Assembly: GCA_017555025.1 (NCBI GenBank)
Contig: JAFZHC010000056.1
Coordinates: forward strand, 1-62,732
Direction: 5' to 3'
Source: Akkermansia sp.
Lineage (GTDB): Bacteria; Verrucomicrobiota; Verrucomicrobiia; Verrucomicrobiales; Akkermansiaceae
DNA length: 62,732 nt
Below the pieces are notes generated by a model. That model was not told the DNA's origin, made no database searches, and worked only from the letters and a program-made list of their open reading frames with translations. Shown one piece after another: positions 7,522-16,638 of the stretch. How positions within the stretch are numbered: the first letter of the stretch is position 1; each line of letters opens with the position of its first letter. A program made the position numbers and the translations under genes.

Positions 7522-10500
7522 ATGGATTTTGACCACGACAGCTACGCCATACCTCAAGAAACGGTAAAAACCTGGCCCACCCGAGCAATCGGTGCGGGTG
7601 TGGCAGCACTCTGTCTGATGCTCATTCTCAGCCTGCTTACGTACAATATCAACGAAATGGGCTGGTCTGTGCTCAATCCGGATGGATATGAAGCCGCCGA
7701 AGCAGTACCCTGCACCAACTTACTGGGTACCGTGGGGCTGTACCTGGCCGGATTAACGTATGCCCTGTTGGGAGCCGCAGCCATTTATACTTTACTGTTG
7801 CTTGGCTCCATGGGAGTCTGCATGATTGTGAGCCCGCTGCAAAAGCGCATGGGGCAATGGATAGCGCTGCTGGTCATGATGATTTGCGCCTGTGCCTTCC
7901 TCGGCATACAGGATATGATATGGCTGGGTTGGGCGGCAGAGCTTCATCTGAAAAGCCCCGGCGGCCTGCTGGGGTACTTTGATGGCAAGTGTGTGGCCGA
8001 GCCCTTACTGACGGCACGCTGGGCCATGGTACTCATGGTCATGGGACATGGCGCATCCCTTATCTATTTTGCTCGCGAAACCCCACAAACCGTAGCTCGA
8101 GGTTTTTGGGCAGATGTTAAGCTGGTTTGGGGTAAAATCCGTGAGCGTTACCTCCGCCGCAAAGAACAACAGCAGCAGGAGAAGGACAGCTGGAAAGCCG
8201 AAAAAACGCAGGAAAATCCTGTTTTTCAGCCGCAAACGCCGCCCCTGTTTGATGACGAGCGCCCCGAGCAACCCGCCCCGGGGCTGCTGCAACAACAACC
8301 GCTGCGTACTGCCCCCCAGGGACAGTTACCCCCGCGTGTGCGCCCCACTATTCAGACAGCCCCGCCGCCTTTGCGCCTTCATGAGGAACCGGAAGCACCC
8401 GCCCCGGCTCAGCCCCGCAGGCTGACCGCCCCCGACCCGTTTGACCCTGTCAATCGCGAAGACGAAGAAGGCATACCCGACTTCACCCCCGTACCGGCAC
8501 CCCGCCGCACCCCACAGGCTGCGCCTGTGGTACCGCCCGCCCGTACCCCGCGCCCGGCAGATACTGTACCGCACCACGCCAGCAGCGGCGATAACCTGCT
8601 CGACCTCATGCCCGAGGTTGAAGATGAAATTGTGCGCCGACGCTCCATCGACATCGATGATGAAGAGGAAGAACTGCCGGCACGTTCTCGTATGCCCCTG
8701 AGCCCCGCTGCTCAGGCAGCTTTCAACCGTTTCCGCGGCTTTACGGATGATGATGATGAAGAGGATGCTGAGGAGCAAGCCGAACAGCTGCCGAAGGAGC
8801 TCGACGATATCGATGCCCCGCCAGCACCGGCACCTCTTACCCCCTTGCGCCCGGCAGTCCCTGCGCCGACACCGGCACCCAGACCAACCCCGGCCAATCC
8901 CGACCCGCTGGGAATTATCGAGCGACTGCGCAATGCCCCCCGCCCCTCACGTGAGCTGCCTGAGGATACGCGCAACATGTACGAGGATTACCCACTGCCG
9001 CCCTACGACATGCTCTTCTACAAGCCTCAGGCTGAAGAAGACACCGTCGCGGCACGCGAGGAAATGTACGGCACGCAGCAGAACATCATCGAAACGCTGG
9101 CCTCTTTCCGCATCGATGTAGAGGCAGGTGACATCACGCGCGGACCGTCTATCACCCGCTACGAGTTTTACCCGCCCAAAGGGCTCAAGCTCAATCGCAT
9201 CACCAATCTTGCAGACAACCTTAAGATGGCCACCCAGAGCAAGTCCATCAACATTCTTGCTCCCATTCCCGGCAAGAATACCGTGGGTATTGAGCTGGAG
9301 AACGACATCAAAGCCCCTGTTTACCTGCGCGAGTTGTTGCAGAGCGAGGCCTTCCACTCCCCCAAGATGCGAATTCCCGTAGCTCTGGGCAAGGATGTGT
9401 ATGGCTCCCCCGTCATCGGCGACCTCGCCGCCATGCCTCACACCCTCGTAGCCGGTACAACGGGCTCCGGTAAGTCGGTATGCGTGAACAGCATGATTCT
9501 CTCCATGCTCTACAAGTTCCGCCCCGATGAGTTGCGACTCATTCTGGTAGACCCCAAGGTGGTGGAAATGCAGCCTTACAAGAAGCTCCCGCACCTTGCC
9601 TGCCCCGTTGTAACCAACGCAGCACGCGTGATTGGCGCTCTGCGATGGGCTGTCAATGAGATGGAGCACCGCTACAAACTCTTCAGCAAAATCGGTGTGC
9701 GCAACTTCGAAGACTTCAACAACCGCCCCGAGGATTTCATGCCAGAGGTCGAGGAAGAAGAGGTACGCGAAGAATACAACCCGCTGCCTGAGGGCTTCGA
9801 CGCCGCAGATGCCATTGTGCGTGATATCGAAAACTCCCAAGGCTCCGAATACCTGCCTGAGGAGGAAGAACAGGGCGAGTTCGATTTTGAGGCTGATGAG
9901 CAAATTCCTGCTAAATTGCCCTACATCGTTATCATCATCGACGAGCTGGCAGACCTCATGATGCAGGTCAAGGAAGACCTGGAAAACTATATCGCCCGAC
10001 TTACTCAAAAGGCACGAGCCGCAGGCATTCACCTGGTGGCAGCCACCCAGACCCCGCGTGCCAATGTGATTACCGGCATCATCAAGGCCAACATTCCGAG
10101 CCGACTGGCATTCAAGGTTGCCAGTCCGCTTGACAGCCGCGTGATTCTCGATACCAACGGCGCCGAAAACCTGTTGGGCAAGGGTGACTTCCTCTTCCTG
10201 CCCCCCGGTGGCATCACTAAGATGACCCGCGCTCAGGGCGCCTTTGTCAGCGACCCCGAGATTGCCTCCATCGTCAAGTTCTGCGCTTCGCACGCCAAAC
10301 AAAACTTCGTACAAGGCGTAACTGCAGAGATGAATAATGCCGAAGGAGGCTGCGCTGACGGTGGCTCAGATGGCGGCGGTCGCTTGGGCGGCAACGGCAT
10401 GAACGACGAAGATGCCGAGCTCTATACCCGTTGCGTCAACCTCGTCATTACCGAGCGCAAGGCCAGCACCTCCATGCTGCAGCGCCGCTTCTCCATCGGG

Positions 10501-10611
10501 TACGGCCGAGCCGCCAAGATGATGGATATGATGGAAGCCCGTGGCGTGATCGGCCCGGCCTCCGGCAATACCGCCCGCCCCCGCGAAGTGCTCATCGAAG
10601 CCCCGCAATAA
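7522..10611 (+). CDS. ftsK: DNA translocase FtsK
   Basis: A 1029-residue septal motor that pumps chromosome ends across the division site and supports dimer resolution. Four transmembrane helices lie in the first ~180 residues, followed by a Pro/Glu/Arg-rich linker to about 480. The alpha/beta motor has Walker A AGTTGSGKSV (near 645) and Walker B YIVIIIDELADLMM (near 801). A winged-helix gamma domain lies at about 950-1020 (SMLQRRFSIGYGRAAKMMDMME). A strongly acidic insertion of about 50 residues (743-795) separates the Walker motifs and is longer than in the E. coli protein. A Gly-rich hinge (GGSDGGGRLGGNG) precedes gamma. Confidence 0.97.
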   Translation: MDFDHDSYAIPQETVKTWPTRAIGAGVAALCLMLILSLLTYNINEMGWSVLNPDGYEAAEAVPCTNLLGTVGLYLAGLTYALLGAAAIYTLLLLGSMGVCMIVSPLQKRMGQWIALLVMMICACAFLGIQDMIWLGWAAELHLKSPGGLLGYFDGKCVAEPLLTARWAMVLMVMGHGASLIYFARETPQTVARGFWADVKLVWGKIRERYLRRKEQQQQEKDSWKAEKTQENPVFQPQTPPLFDDERPEQPAPGLLQQQPLRTAPQGQLPPRVRPTIQTAPPPLRLHEEPEAPAPAQPRRLTAPDPFDPVNREDEEGIPDFTPVPAPRRTPQAAPVVPPARTPRPADTVPHHASSGDNLLDLMPEVEDEIVRRRSIDIDDEEEELPARSRMPLSPAAQAAFNRFRGFTDDDDEEDAEEQAEQLPKELDDIDAPPAPAPLTPLRPAVPAPTPAPRPTPANPDPLGIIERLRNAPRPSRELPEDTRNMYEDYPLPPYDMLFYKPQAEEDTVAAREEMYGTQQNIIETLASFRIDVEAGDITRGPSITRYEFYPPKGLKLNRITNLADNLKMATQSKSINILAPIPGKNTVGIELENDIKAPVYLRELLQSEAFHSPKMRIPVALGKDVYGSPVIGDLAAMPHTLVAGTTGSGKSVCVNSMILSMLYKFRPDELRLILVDPKVVEMQPYKKLPHLACPVVTNAARVIGALRWAVNEMEHRYKLFSKIGVRNFEDFNNRPEDFMPEVEEEEVREEYNPLPEGFDAADAIVRDIENSQGSEYLPEEEEQGEFDFEADEQIPAKLPYIVIIIDELADLMMQVKEDLENYIARLTQKARAAGIHLVAATQTPRANVITGIIKANIPSRLAFKVASPLDSRVILDTNGAENLLGKGDFLFLPPGGITKMTRAQGAFVSDPEIASIVKFCASHAKQNFVQGVTAEMNNAEGGCADGGSDGGGRLGGNGMNDEDAELYTRCVNLVITERKASTSMLQRRFSIGYGRAAKMMDMMEARGVIGPASGNTARPREVLIEAPQ

Positions 10612-10637
10612 AAGTTGTTATATCCTCCCCCTAACCT

Positions 10638-11243
10638 ATGAAATACCTCTTTACAGCTGTTGCGCTGCTCGGCCTGAGCAGTTGTGTGAGCACCGTTAAT
10701 CAATACTTTGCCCGTCGGGCGCTGGTTGCTGACGAAGCCGTCAAAATTCACACACCGATAAGCGAAGTACTGAAGGTGGGAGATAGCTATTACGTTCGGG
10801 GGCAATTATGCAGGGCTCGCGGGGTACAGCGCGGCGTACCCATCAACAGCGTTCTGTACCAGTATCCGAATTACACATTTGAGGCAATAGAAGAATCCGG
10901 ACAAGAGGTCTTCGTGGAGCTACGCATCGACCCTCCTTACACCCTTAAACAAGCCGCAGCGAAAGCCGAGTTTACCGCAGGAGCCCCCCTGCACCGACTC
11001 CCGGAACAGGCTCAACTCATTAACTTGCCCCGGGAAGAGAAAAAAACAGGCAGCACCATAGTTACACACGGTACAGCCCGTACTGATGCACACAGGTACT
11101 ACGCCTACCCCCTGGCTGCCATCACGGCCGTAGCCATCGACGCCCCCGCATCTGTCGTTATGACGGCCATGCTCCTTCCCACCATTGGCGTGGGAGTACT
11201 GGCGCAGAGCCTCGCCGAGCAATTTGACAGCGATGAGCCGTAA
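10638..11243 (+). CDS. Lipoprotein of unknown function
   Basis: A 201-residue protein with a clear lipobox (MKYLFTAVALLGLSSC, Cys16). The body has no recognised domain. A hydrophobic stretch near the C-terminus (YPLAAITAVAIDAPASVVMTAMLLPTIGVGVL) could be a membrane segment. It begins 26 bases after ftsK with no separate promoter seen, so it is probably co-transcribed with ftsK. Confidence 0.7.
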   Translation: MKYLFTAVALLGLSSCVSTVNQYFARRALVADEAVKIHTPISEVLKVGDSYYVRGQLCRARGVQRGVPINSVLYQYPNYTFEAIEESGQEVFVELRIDPPYTLKQAAAKAEFTAGAPLHRLPEQAQLINLPREEKKTGSTIVTHGTARTDAHRYYAYPLAAITAVAIDAPASVVMTAMLLPTIGVGVLAQSLAEQFDSDEP

Positions 11244-11337
11244 ACCGCAGATGAACGCAGGAAGTCTGCCCGCCTCAATTTAGTCAAAACTAACTTAAAA
11301 AAAGTCCTAAATAATAAAGCAATCCTACACTTTAGGC

Positions 11338-11366
11338 TTGAAATTTGGGCTGATTAAGTGTTTAAT
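11338..11366 (+). promoter_or_regulatory. Promoter of the nuoD-N operon
   Basis: TTGAAA (11338-11343), 17-base spacer, TTTAAT (11361-11366), preceded by CACTTTAGGC. Transcription would start near 11373, giving a leader of about 40 bases before the ATG at 11412. It marks nuoD as the first gene of this transcript. Confidence 0.7.
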
Positions 11367-11411
11367 AACTGGGCACCAATGTGGCCTGAGGTGGCCATAG
11401 ATCTCGAGATT

Positions 11412-12656
11412 ATGAACACGACCAAAATTTTACAAGTGCCTGATGCTGTGAGAGCGGCATCGGATTATCTGAAGAATGACGCCGACGACCACGGTGAGCT
11501 GATGACACTGAACATGGGCCCGTCGCACCCTGCTACGCACGGCGTACTTCGCCTCAAGTTGGTAATTGATGGTGAGGTGATTGTGTCCTGCGATCCTGTG
11601 ATTGGCTACCTGCACCGCGGCATGGAAAAGATAGCGGAAAACTGCCACTACAACCAGTATGTGGCCTACACCGACCGTTTTGACTATCTTGCCCCGATGA
11701 GCAACAACATCGCCTACGCCTGCGCTGTTGAGAAGCTGATGGGCTGGGAACTGCCCGAGCGTGGTCAGGCCATCCGCGTGCTCTGCTGCGAGCTTTCCCG
11801 CATTTCCTCCTGTTTCCTCGGTACCGGTGTGTACGCCATGGACACCGGCGCCATGACCGCATTCCTCTACGCTTTCGAGGAGAAGGAAAGAGTGCACAAC
11901 ATTTATGAGCAGATTTGCGGTGCCCGCTTTACCTCCAGCTACACCCGCATTGGCGGCATGACCCGCGACCTGCCCAAGGGCATTGAGAAGCAGATTCTTG
12001 CCTTCTGCGATAGTGCCCTGCGCACCGTTGACGAAATGGAGAAGCTGCTGCTTCACAACAAGATTTTCATTGACCGCCTTGTAGGCGTAGGCGTCATCAG
12101 CCGCGAGATGGCTCTCAATTGCGGCATGACCGGCAACAACCTGCGCGCCAGCGGTGTACAGCGCGACCTGCGCAAGACCAACCCCTACCTGGGTTACGAT
12201 AAGTACGAGTTTGACGTACCCGTGGCCTACGAGGGTGACTGCTACGCCCGCTTCCAGGTTCGCATGGAGGAGATTCGCCAGTCCGTACGCATTATCCGTC
12301 AGGTACTGGCCACCCTGCCCGGCGGCCCCATTTGCGTACAGCTCGACAAGGGCATTCTGCCCAACAAGAAGGATGCCATGCAGGGTATCGAAGAGCTGAT
12401 TCGCCAGTTCATGGTGAGCACCGAGTGTGTGAACGCCCCGGTCGGTCAGGTATACTTTGCCGCAGAGAACCCCAAGGGTGAGCTCGGCTTCTTCCTCGAC
12501 TCCAAGGGCGGCGGCATTGCCAACCGTCTTAAGATGCGCAGCCCCTCCTACTGTACCCTTTCCATCCTGCCCGAGCTGCTGCCGGGCCACCTCGTGAGTG
12601 ACGTTGGCGCCATTCTGGGCTCCTTCGACTTCGTACAGGGTGAATGTGACCGCTAA
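11412..12656 (+). CDS. nuoD: NADH-quinone oxidoreductase subunit D
   Basis: A 414-residue subunit of the complex I hydrophilic arm that helps form the quinone-binding site. Recognised by MGPSHPATHGVLRL, GYLHRGMEKIAE, the YTDRFDYL region, and the C-terminal LGSFDFVQGECDR. The ATG at 11412 is chosen over a GTG at 11358 because the predicted transcript begins near 11373 and the extra 18 residues do not look conserved. First gene of the eleven-gene nuoD-N operon; nuoA, nuoB and nuoC are not upstream. Confidence 0.95.
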   Translation: MNTTKILQVPDAVRAASDYLKNDADDHGELMTLNMGPSHPATHGVLRLKLVIDGEVIVSCDPVIGYLHRGMEKIAENCHYNQYVAYTDRFDYLAPMSNNIAYACAVEKLMGWELPERGQAIRVLCCELSRISSCFLGTGVYAMDTGAMTAFLYAFEEKERVHNIYEQICGARFTSSYTRIGGMTRDLPKGIEKQILAFCDSALRTVDEMEKLLLHNKIFIDRLVGVGVISREMALNCGMTGNNLRASGVQRDLRKTNPYLGYDKYEFDVPVAYEGDCYARFQVRMEEIRQSVRIIRQVLATLPGGPICVQLDKGILPNKKDAMQGIEELIRQFMVSTECVNAPVGQVYFAAENPKGELGFFLDSKGGGIANRLKMRSPSYCTLSILPELLPGHLVSDVGAILGSFDFVQGECDR

Positions 12657-12683
12657 ACCTTCAAACAGAGCAAAAGTTATACC

Positions 12684-13442
12684 ATGTCCGAAACACCGAA
12701 CGCGATTGACGCCATCACGGCTCCCGTTTCCTCTCCCGGCGAGAAATTCTTCCCTCGCTTTGAGGTAACCCCCGAGCTTGTGGCAAAAGCTCAGGAACTC
12801 GTAGCCCTCTACCCCGAGGGTAAGGAGCAGTCCGCTGTACTGCCCATCATTCACCACGTACAGGAAGAGTTTGGCTATGTAAGTCCCGAGGCCATGCCCT
12901 GGATTGCTGAGATGTGCAAGAGCACACCCATTCACGTAGCCGGCATTGTAACCTTCTACCCCGGCATCCACCGCAAGTGCCCGGGCAAGTTCCATTTCCG
13001 CGTATGCCGCACCATCGCCTGCGCCCTTGCCGGTGGTGAGGAACTGCTGCCCTACATCTGCAGCAAGATGGGTGTAGACCCCGCCGAGATGACAGACGAG
13101 GAGCCCATGGTCGTCAGCCCCGATGGTCTGTGGAGCCTTGAGGCCGTTGAGTGCCTGGCCAACTGCGGCTTCGGCCCCAATGTGATGGTGAACGACACCC
13201 TCTACTCGCAGGTAACACGCGGCAAGATTGATGATATCATGGCTGCCTGCAAGAAAGAACTTGCAGCCGAGCGCAAGGAAGCCGCTGCCGCCAAGAAGGA
13301 AGCCGCTGCTGCCCGCAAGGAGGCCAAAGCTGCTGCCGCCGCAGCCGAGACAGCTGAGGAGCCAGCAGAAGCCCCCGCCGCTAAGAAGCCTGCCGCTGCA
13401 AAAAAAGCAGCTCCCAAGAAAGCCACGCCTAAAAAGAAGTAA
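12684..13442 (+). CDS. nuoE: NADH-quinone oxidoreductase subunit E with basic tail
   Basis: A 252-residue subunit carrying a thioredoxin-like [2Fe-2S] domain of the NADH dehydrogenase module. Ligand pairs are visible as CRTIAC (about 108-113) and CLANC (about 156-160). The family domain ends near residue 188. The last ~64 residues are almost pure Ala/Lys/Glu, then Pro/Ala/Lys (ending KKATPKKK), resembling histone-H1-like tails and absent from typical NuoE. The tail may be a flexible linker or bind acidic partners; this is inference. Confidence 0.94.
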   Translation: MSETPNAIDAITAPVSSPGEKFFPRFEVTPELVAKAQELVALYPEGKEQSAVLPIIHHVQEEFGYVSPEAMPWIAEMCKSTPIHVAGIVTFYPGIHRKCPGKFHFRVCRTIACALAGGEELLPYICSKMGVDPAEMTDEEPMVVSPDGLWSLEAVECLANCGFGPNVMVNDTLYSQVTRGKIDDIMAACKKELAAERKEAAAAKKEAAAARKEAKAAAAAAETAEEPAEAPAAKKPAAAKKAAPKKATPKKK

Positions 13443-13457
13443 CCCCTTTAGCGAATC

Positions 13458-14867
13458 ATGAGCGACATCACTTACAAACCCGGCAAGGAACCGCACCCGC
13501 GGGAAACTCGCCGTATTTTCCGAAACATTGATCGCGAGGGCTACGATCCGTCCATCAAGTGTTTCATGAAAGACGGTGGCTACCAGACCCTCAAGAAGTG
13601 CCTGAAGATGGAGCCCGCCGACATCACCAACGAGGTGAAGAAGAGCGGTCTGCGCGGTCGTGGCGGTGCAGGTTTCCCCACCGGCGTGAAGTGGACTTTC
13701 ATACCCAAGGGCAACACCAAGCCTGTTTACCTCGTCTGCAACTGCGACGAATCTGAGCCCGGAACATTCAAGGATCGTTTCATCGTACATCAGGACCCGC
13801 ACCAGTTGATTGAAGGCATGATTATTGCCTGCTACGCTGTGCAGGCACATTATGCCGTCATCTACATGCGCGAAGAGTTCCCCGAGGGTGCCCGCATCAT
13901 GCAGAAGGCCCTGCAGGAGGCTGAGGAGAAAAACTTCCTCGGTAAGAACATTCTGGGCAGCGGCTTTGACCTGAAGATTGTGCTGCACCGTGGTGCCGGC
14001 GCCTACATCTGCGGTGAGGAAACCGGCCTCATCAACTCCATTGAAGGTGTGCGCCCCTATCCCCGCATTAAGCCCCCCTTCTTCCCTGCCGCCATCGGTC
14101 TGTATGGCTGCCCCACCATCGTAAACAACGTAGAGTCCCTCTGCCAGGTTCGTCAGGTCATGCTGATGGGCGGTGAGGCCTATGCTGCTGAGGGTGCCCA
14201 GCGCAGCCCCGGCACACGTATCATCGGTGTATCCGGCGACGTGAAGCGCCCCGGCGTGTACGAAATCATCTCCGGCTCCATCACCTATGGTGAACTGCTG
14301 TACGACATCTGCGGCGGTCCCCGCATCGGCCGCAAGTTCAAGGCCATCATTCCCGGTGGAGCATCGGCCAAGGTCATGCGCTGCGACGAAATCCTGAAGG
14401 ATCGCAATCCTGATGGCACCGTGCGAGAAATGACGATTTTCGATGTACCGATGGATTTGGACAGCATTGCCAAGTTCGGCTCCATGAGCGGCTCCGGCGG
14501 CGTGATTGTTATGGACGACACCCGCAGCATGCCCAAGGTGCTCAACAACCTTAACCGCTTCTTCGCCTGGGAATCCTGCGGTCAGTGCTCCCCCTGCCGC
14601 GAAGGCAACCCGTGGATGTACAAGCTTTCCACCCGCATTTGCGAGGGCAAGGGCTCTCCTGAGGATGTGGATTTGCTGAAGTCTGTTGCTGACAACATCT
14701 GCGGTCGTACCGTCTGTGCTTTCGGCGAGGCCTGCTCCTGGCCTACTCAGGCATTTACCACCAAGTTCCGTGAGGAGTTCCTGGCGCTTACCAAGCCCAT
14801 CAACGCCCTCAAGCCGCACTCTGCAGAGGCCGCCGAGGCCCGCAAGTTCCTGACTCGTGAAGACTAA
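13458..14867 (+). CDS. nuoF: NADH-quinone oxidoreductase subunit F
   Basis: A 469-residue flavoprotein subunit that oxidises NADH through FMN and a [4Fe-4S] cluster. The FMN/NADH motif GLRGRGGAGFPTGVKW is near residues 57-72, and GAGAYICGEETGLINSIEG binds nucleotide. The cluster ligands are in SCGQCSPCREG (about 372-382) and the later C of VCAFGEAC. It lies between nuoE and nuoG with 15-base gaps. Confidence 0.97.
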   Translation: MSDITYKPGKEPHPRETRRIFRNIDREGYDPSIKCFMKDGGYQTLKKCLKMEPADITNEVKKSGLRGRGGAGFPTGVKWTFIPKGNTKPVYLVCNCDESEPGTFKDRFIVHQDPHQLIEGMIIACYAVQAHYAVIYMREEFPEGARIMQKALQEAEEKNFLGKNILGSGFDLKIVLHRGAGAYICGEETGLINSIEGVRPYPRIKPPFFPAAIGLYGCPTIVNNVESLCQVRQVMLMGGEAYAAEGAQRSPGTRIIGVSGDVKRPGVYEIISGSITYGELLYDICGGPRIGRKFKAIIPGGASAKVMRCDEILKDRNPDGTVREMTIFDVPMDLDSIAKFGSMSGSGGVIVMDDTRSMPKVLNNLNRFFAWESCGQCSPCREGNPWMYKLSTRICEGKGSPEDVDLLKSVADNICGRTVCAFGEACSWPTQAFTTKFREEFLALTKPINALKPHSAEAAEARKFLTRED

Positions 14868-14882
14868 TCCCTTTTAACAAGA

Positions 14883-16613
14883 ATGAGCAATAATCCTACA
14901 ATACTGCCGAAGGATGCCGCCGCTGCCGAGGGCAAGGTGAACGTCCAGATTAACGGCAAATGGTACCGCTTCCCCAAGGGAACCCGCATTGCAGATGCCT
15001 GTAACTCCGTGGGTGCCCACGTACCCTGTTTCTGCTACCACCCCAAACTCTCCGTGGCAGGTTCCTGTCGCATGTGCCTGGTGGAGCAAGGCATGCCCCC
15101 CCGCCTGGCACCCGGTGCCACGCCCACCTACGATGAAGCCGGTTATCAGGCCATTCAGTGGATGCCCCGTGCCGTCATCGCCTGCGCTAACACCGTGGCT
15201 GAGAACATGGGTATTCGCACCGACAGCAAGCTGACCGGCGAGGCTCGCCGCGGCGTGCTGGAGTTCCTGCTCACCAACCACCCGCTCGATTGCCCCATCT
15301 GCGACCAGGCCGGTGAATGCAAACTGCAGGAGTACACCTCTGACTACGGTAGCGGCACTCACCGCTTCACCGAAAACAAGACTAAGAAGGGCAAGAACCT
15401 CTCCATCGGTCCGCGTGTTAGCCTCGACCAGGAGCGCTGCGTGCTTTGCCGCCGCTGCGTGCGTTTCATGAAGGAAATTGTGGGCGAGGATGTGCTGGGC
15501 GTTGTAGGCCGAGGCACACACAATGCCATTGCCTGCTATCCCGGTACCAGCCTGGACAGCAATTACTCCATGAACGTGGTGGACATCTGCCCTGTAGGTG
15601 CCATGACGAGCAAGGACTTCCGCTTCAAGATGCGTGTGTGGTTCCTCAAGAGCACACCCACCATCGACGTCAACTGCGGCACCGGTACCAACATCAACAT
15701 CTGGACCCGTGAGAATCAGGTGTACCGCATTACACCCCGCCAGAACGACGAGGTCAACAGCTGCTGGATGCCCGACAGTCATCGTCTCAACTACAAGTAC
15801 ATCAATGCTCCGGAGCGCATCCTCACCCCCATGGTGAAGACTGACCACGGTGCACCGCAGCGCCCCAGCACTTGGGATGCCACCCTCAACATGGTGGTAG
15901 AGCAGCTGCACTCCTGCGCCCCGACCGAGACAGCCATCATCTGCTCCGCCCGCATGACGAACGAAGAGCTCTACATGGTGCGTGCTCTGGCTCGCCAGCT
16001 CGGCGTCACCAAGCTCGAAATCGTACCTCGCAAGGGCGAAAATGACGGTCTGCTGGTAAGTGACGATCGCAACCCGAACACCAACGGCGCCAAGCTCATT
16101 CTCGGCAAGAACGGCAGCGGCCTGCCCGCTATCCGTCGCGGTATCAAGAACAACAGCATACGTTTCCTCATCGCACTGGGTGAAGACGTGACCGAAGAGG
16201 CAGGCATCGAAGCCGAAGACCTCGAGGCTCTCGACTACATTCTGGCCATGAGCCACAGCGAAAACGCCACAACCCGCGTAGCCGACGTTGTGCTGCCCGG
16301 CGTGACCTTCGCTGAGAAGTACGGTACCATGATTAATGTGGCAGGTCGCATTCAGCGCCTCAACAAGGCCATCGAACCGCAGGGCGACGCTCGCCCCGAC
16401 TGGGACATTCTGCGCCAGCTCACCGAGCTGCTCGGCTGCGACTGTCCGCGCGTGATTGCCTGCCCCAGCCCCATGATTATCCTCGAAGAAATGGCCCAGG
16501 AGTTCGAGCCCATGAAGGGGCTGACCTGGGGAAGCATCGGCAACGGTGGTATCGTTATTATGGACACCGGCGTCACCATCCCGCTCATCGAGCGCGAGAA
16601 AGGCAAGAAATAA
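14883..16613 (+). CDS. nuoG: NADH-quinone oxidoreductase subunit G, short form
   Basis: A 576-residue iron-sulfur subunit of the NADH module. The N-terminal [2Fe-2S] ligands are in ADACNSVGAHVPCFCYHP and SCRMC. The His/Cys cluster region is HPLDCPICDQAGECKLQ. Two ferredoxin-type sets follow (CVLCRRC and DICPVGAM). The molybdopterin-like C-terminal domain is much shorter than in E. coli NuoG (about 900 residues), keeping only parts such as MSHSENATTRVADVVLPG. The reading frame is intact, so this is a short natural version. Confidence 0.93.
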   Translation: MSNNPTILPKDAAAAEGKVNVQINGKWYRFPKGTRIADACNSVGAHVPCFCYHPKLSVAGSCRMCLVEQGMPPRLAPGATPTYDEAGYQAIQWMPRAVIACANTVAENMGIRTDSKLTGEARRGVLEFLLTNHPLDCPICDQAGECKLQEYTSDYGSGTHRFTENKTKKGKNLSIGPRVSLDQERCVLCRRCVRFMKEIVGEDVLGVVGRGTHNAIACYPGTSLDSNYSMNVVDICPVGAMTSKDFRFKMRVWFLKSTPTIDVNCGTGTNINIWTRENQVYRITPRQNDEVNSCWMPDSHRLNYKYINAPERILTPMVKTDHGAPQRPSTWDATLNMVVEQLHSCAPTETAIICSARMTNEELYMVRALARQLGVTKLEIVPRKGENDGLLVSDDRNPNTNGAKLILGKNGSGLPAIRRGIKNNSIRFLIALGEDVTEEAGIEAEDLEALDYILAMSHSENATTRVADVVLPGVTFAEKYGTMINVAGRIQRLNKAIEPQGDARPDWDILRQLTELLGCDCPRVIACPSPMIILEEMAQEFEPMKGLTWGSIGNGGIVIMDTGVTIPLIEREKGKK

Positions 16614-16638
16614 CTTAACACCTGCACATTAACACATC

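Noticed and set aside
11430..14819. 1129-codon minus-strand open frame across nuoD-nuoF
   Set aside because: Long antisense frames are common opposite GC-biased codons; the sequence is low-complexity Gly/Ala/His/Val and overlaps three certain nuo genes.
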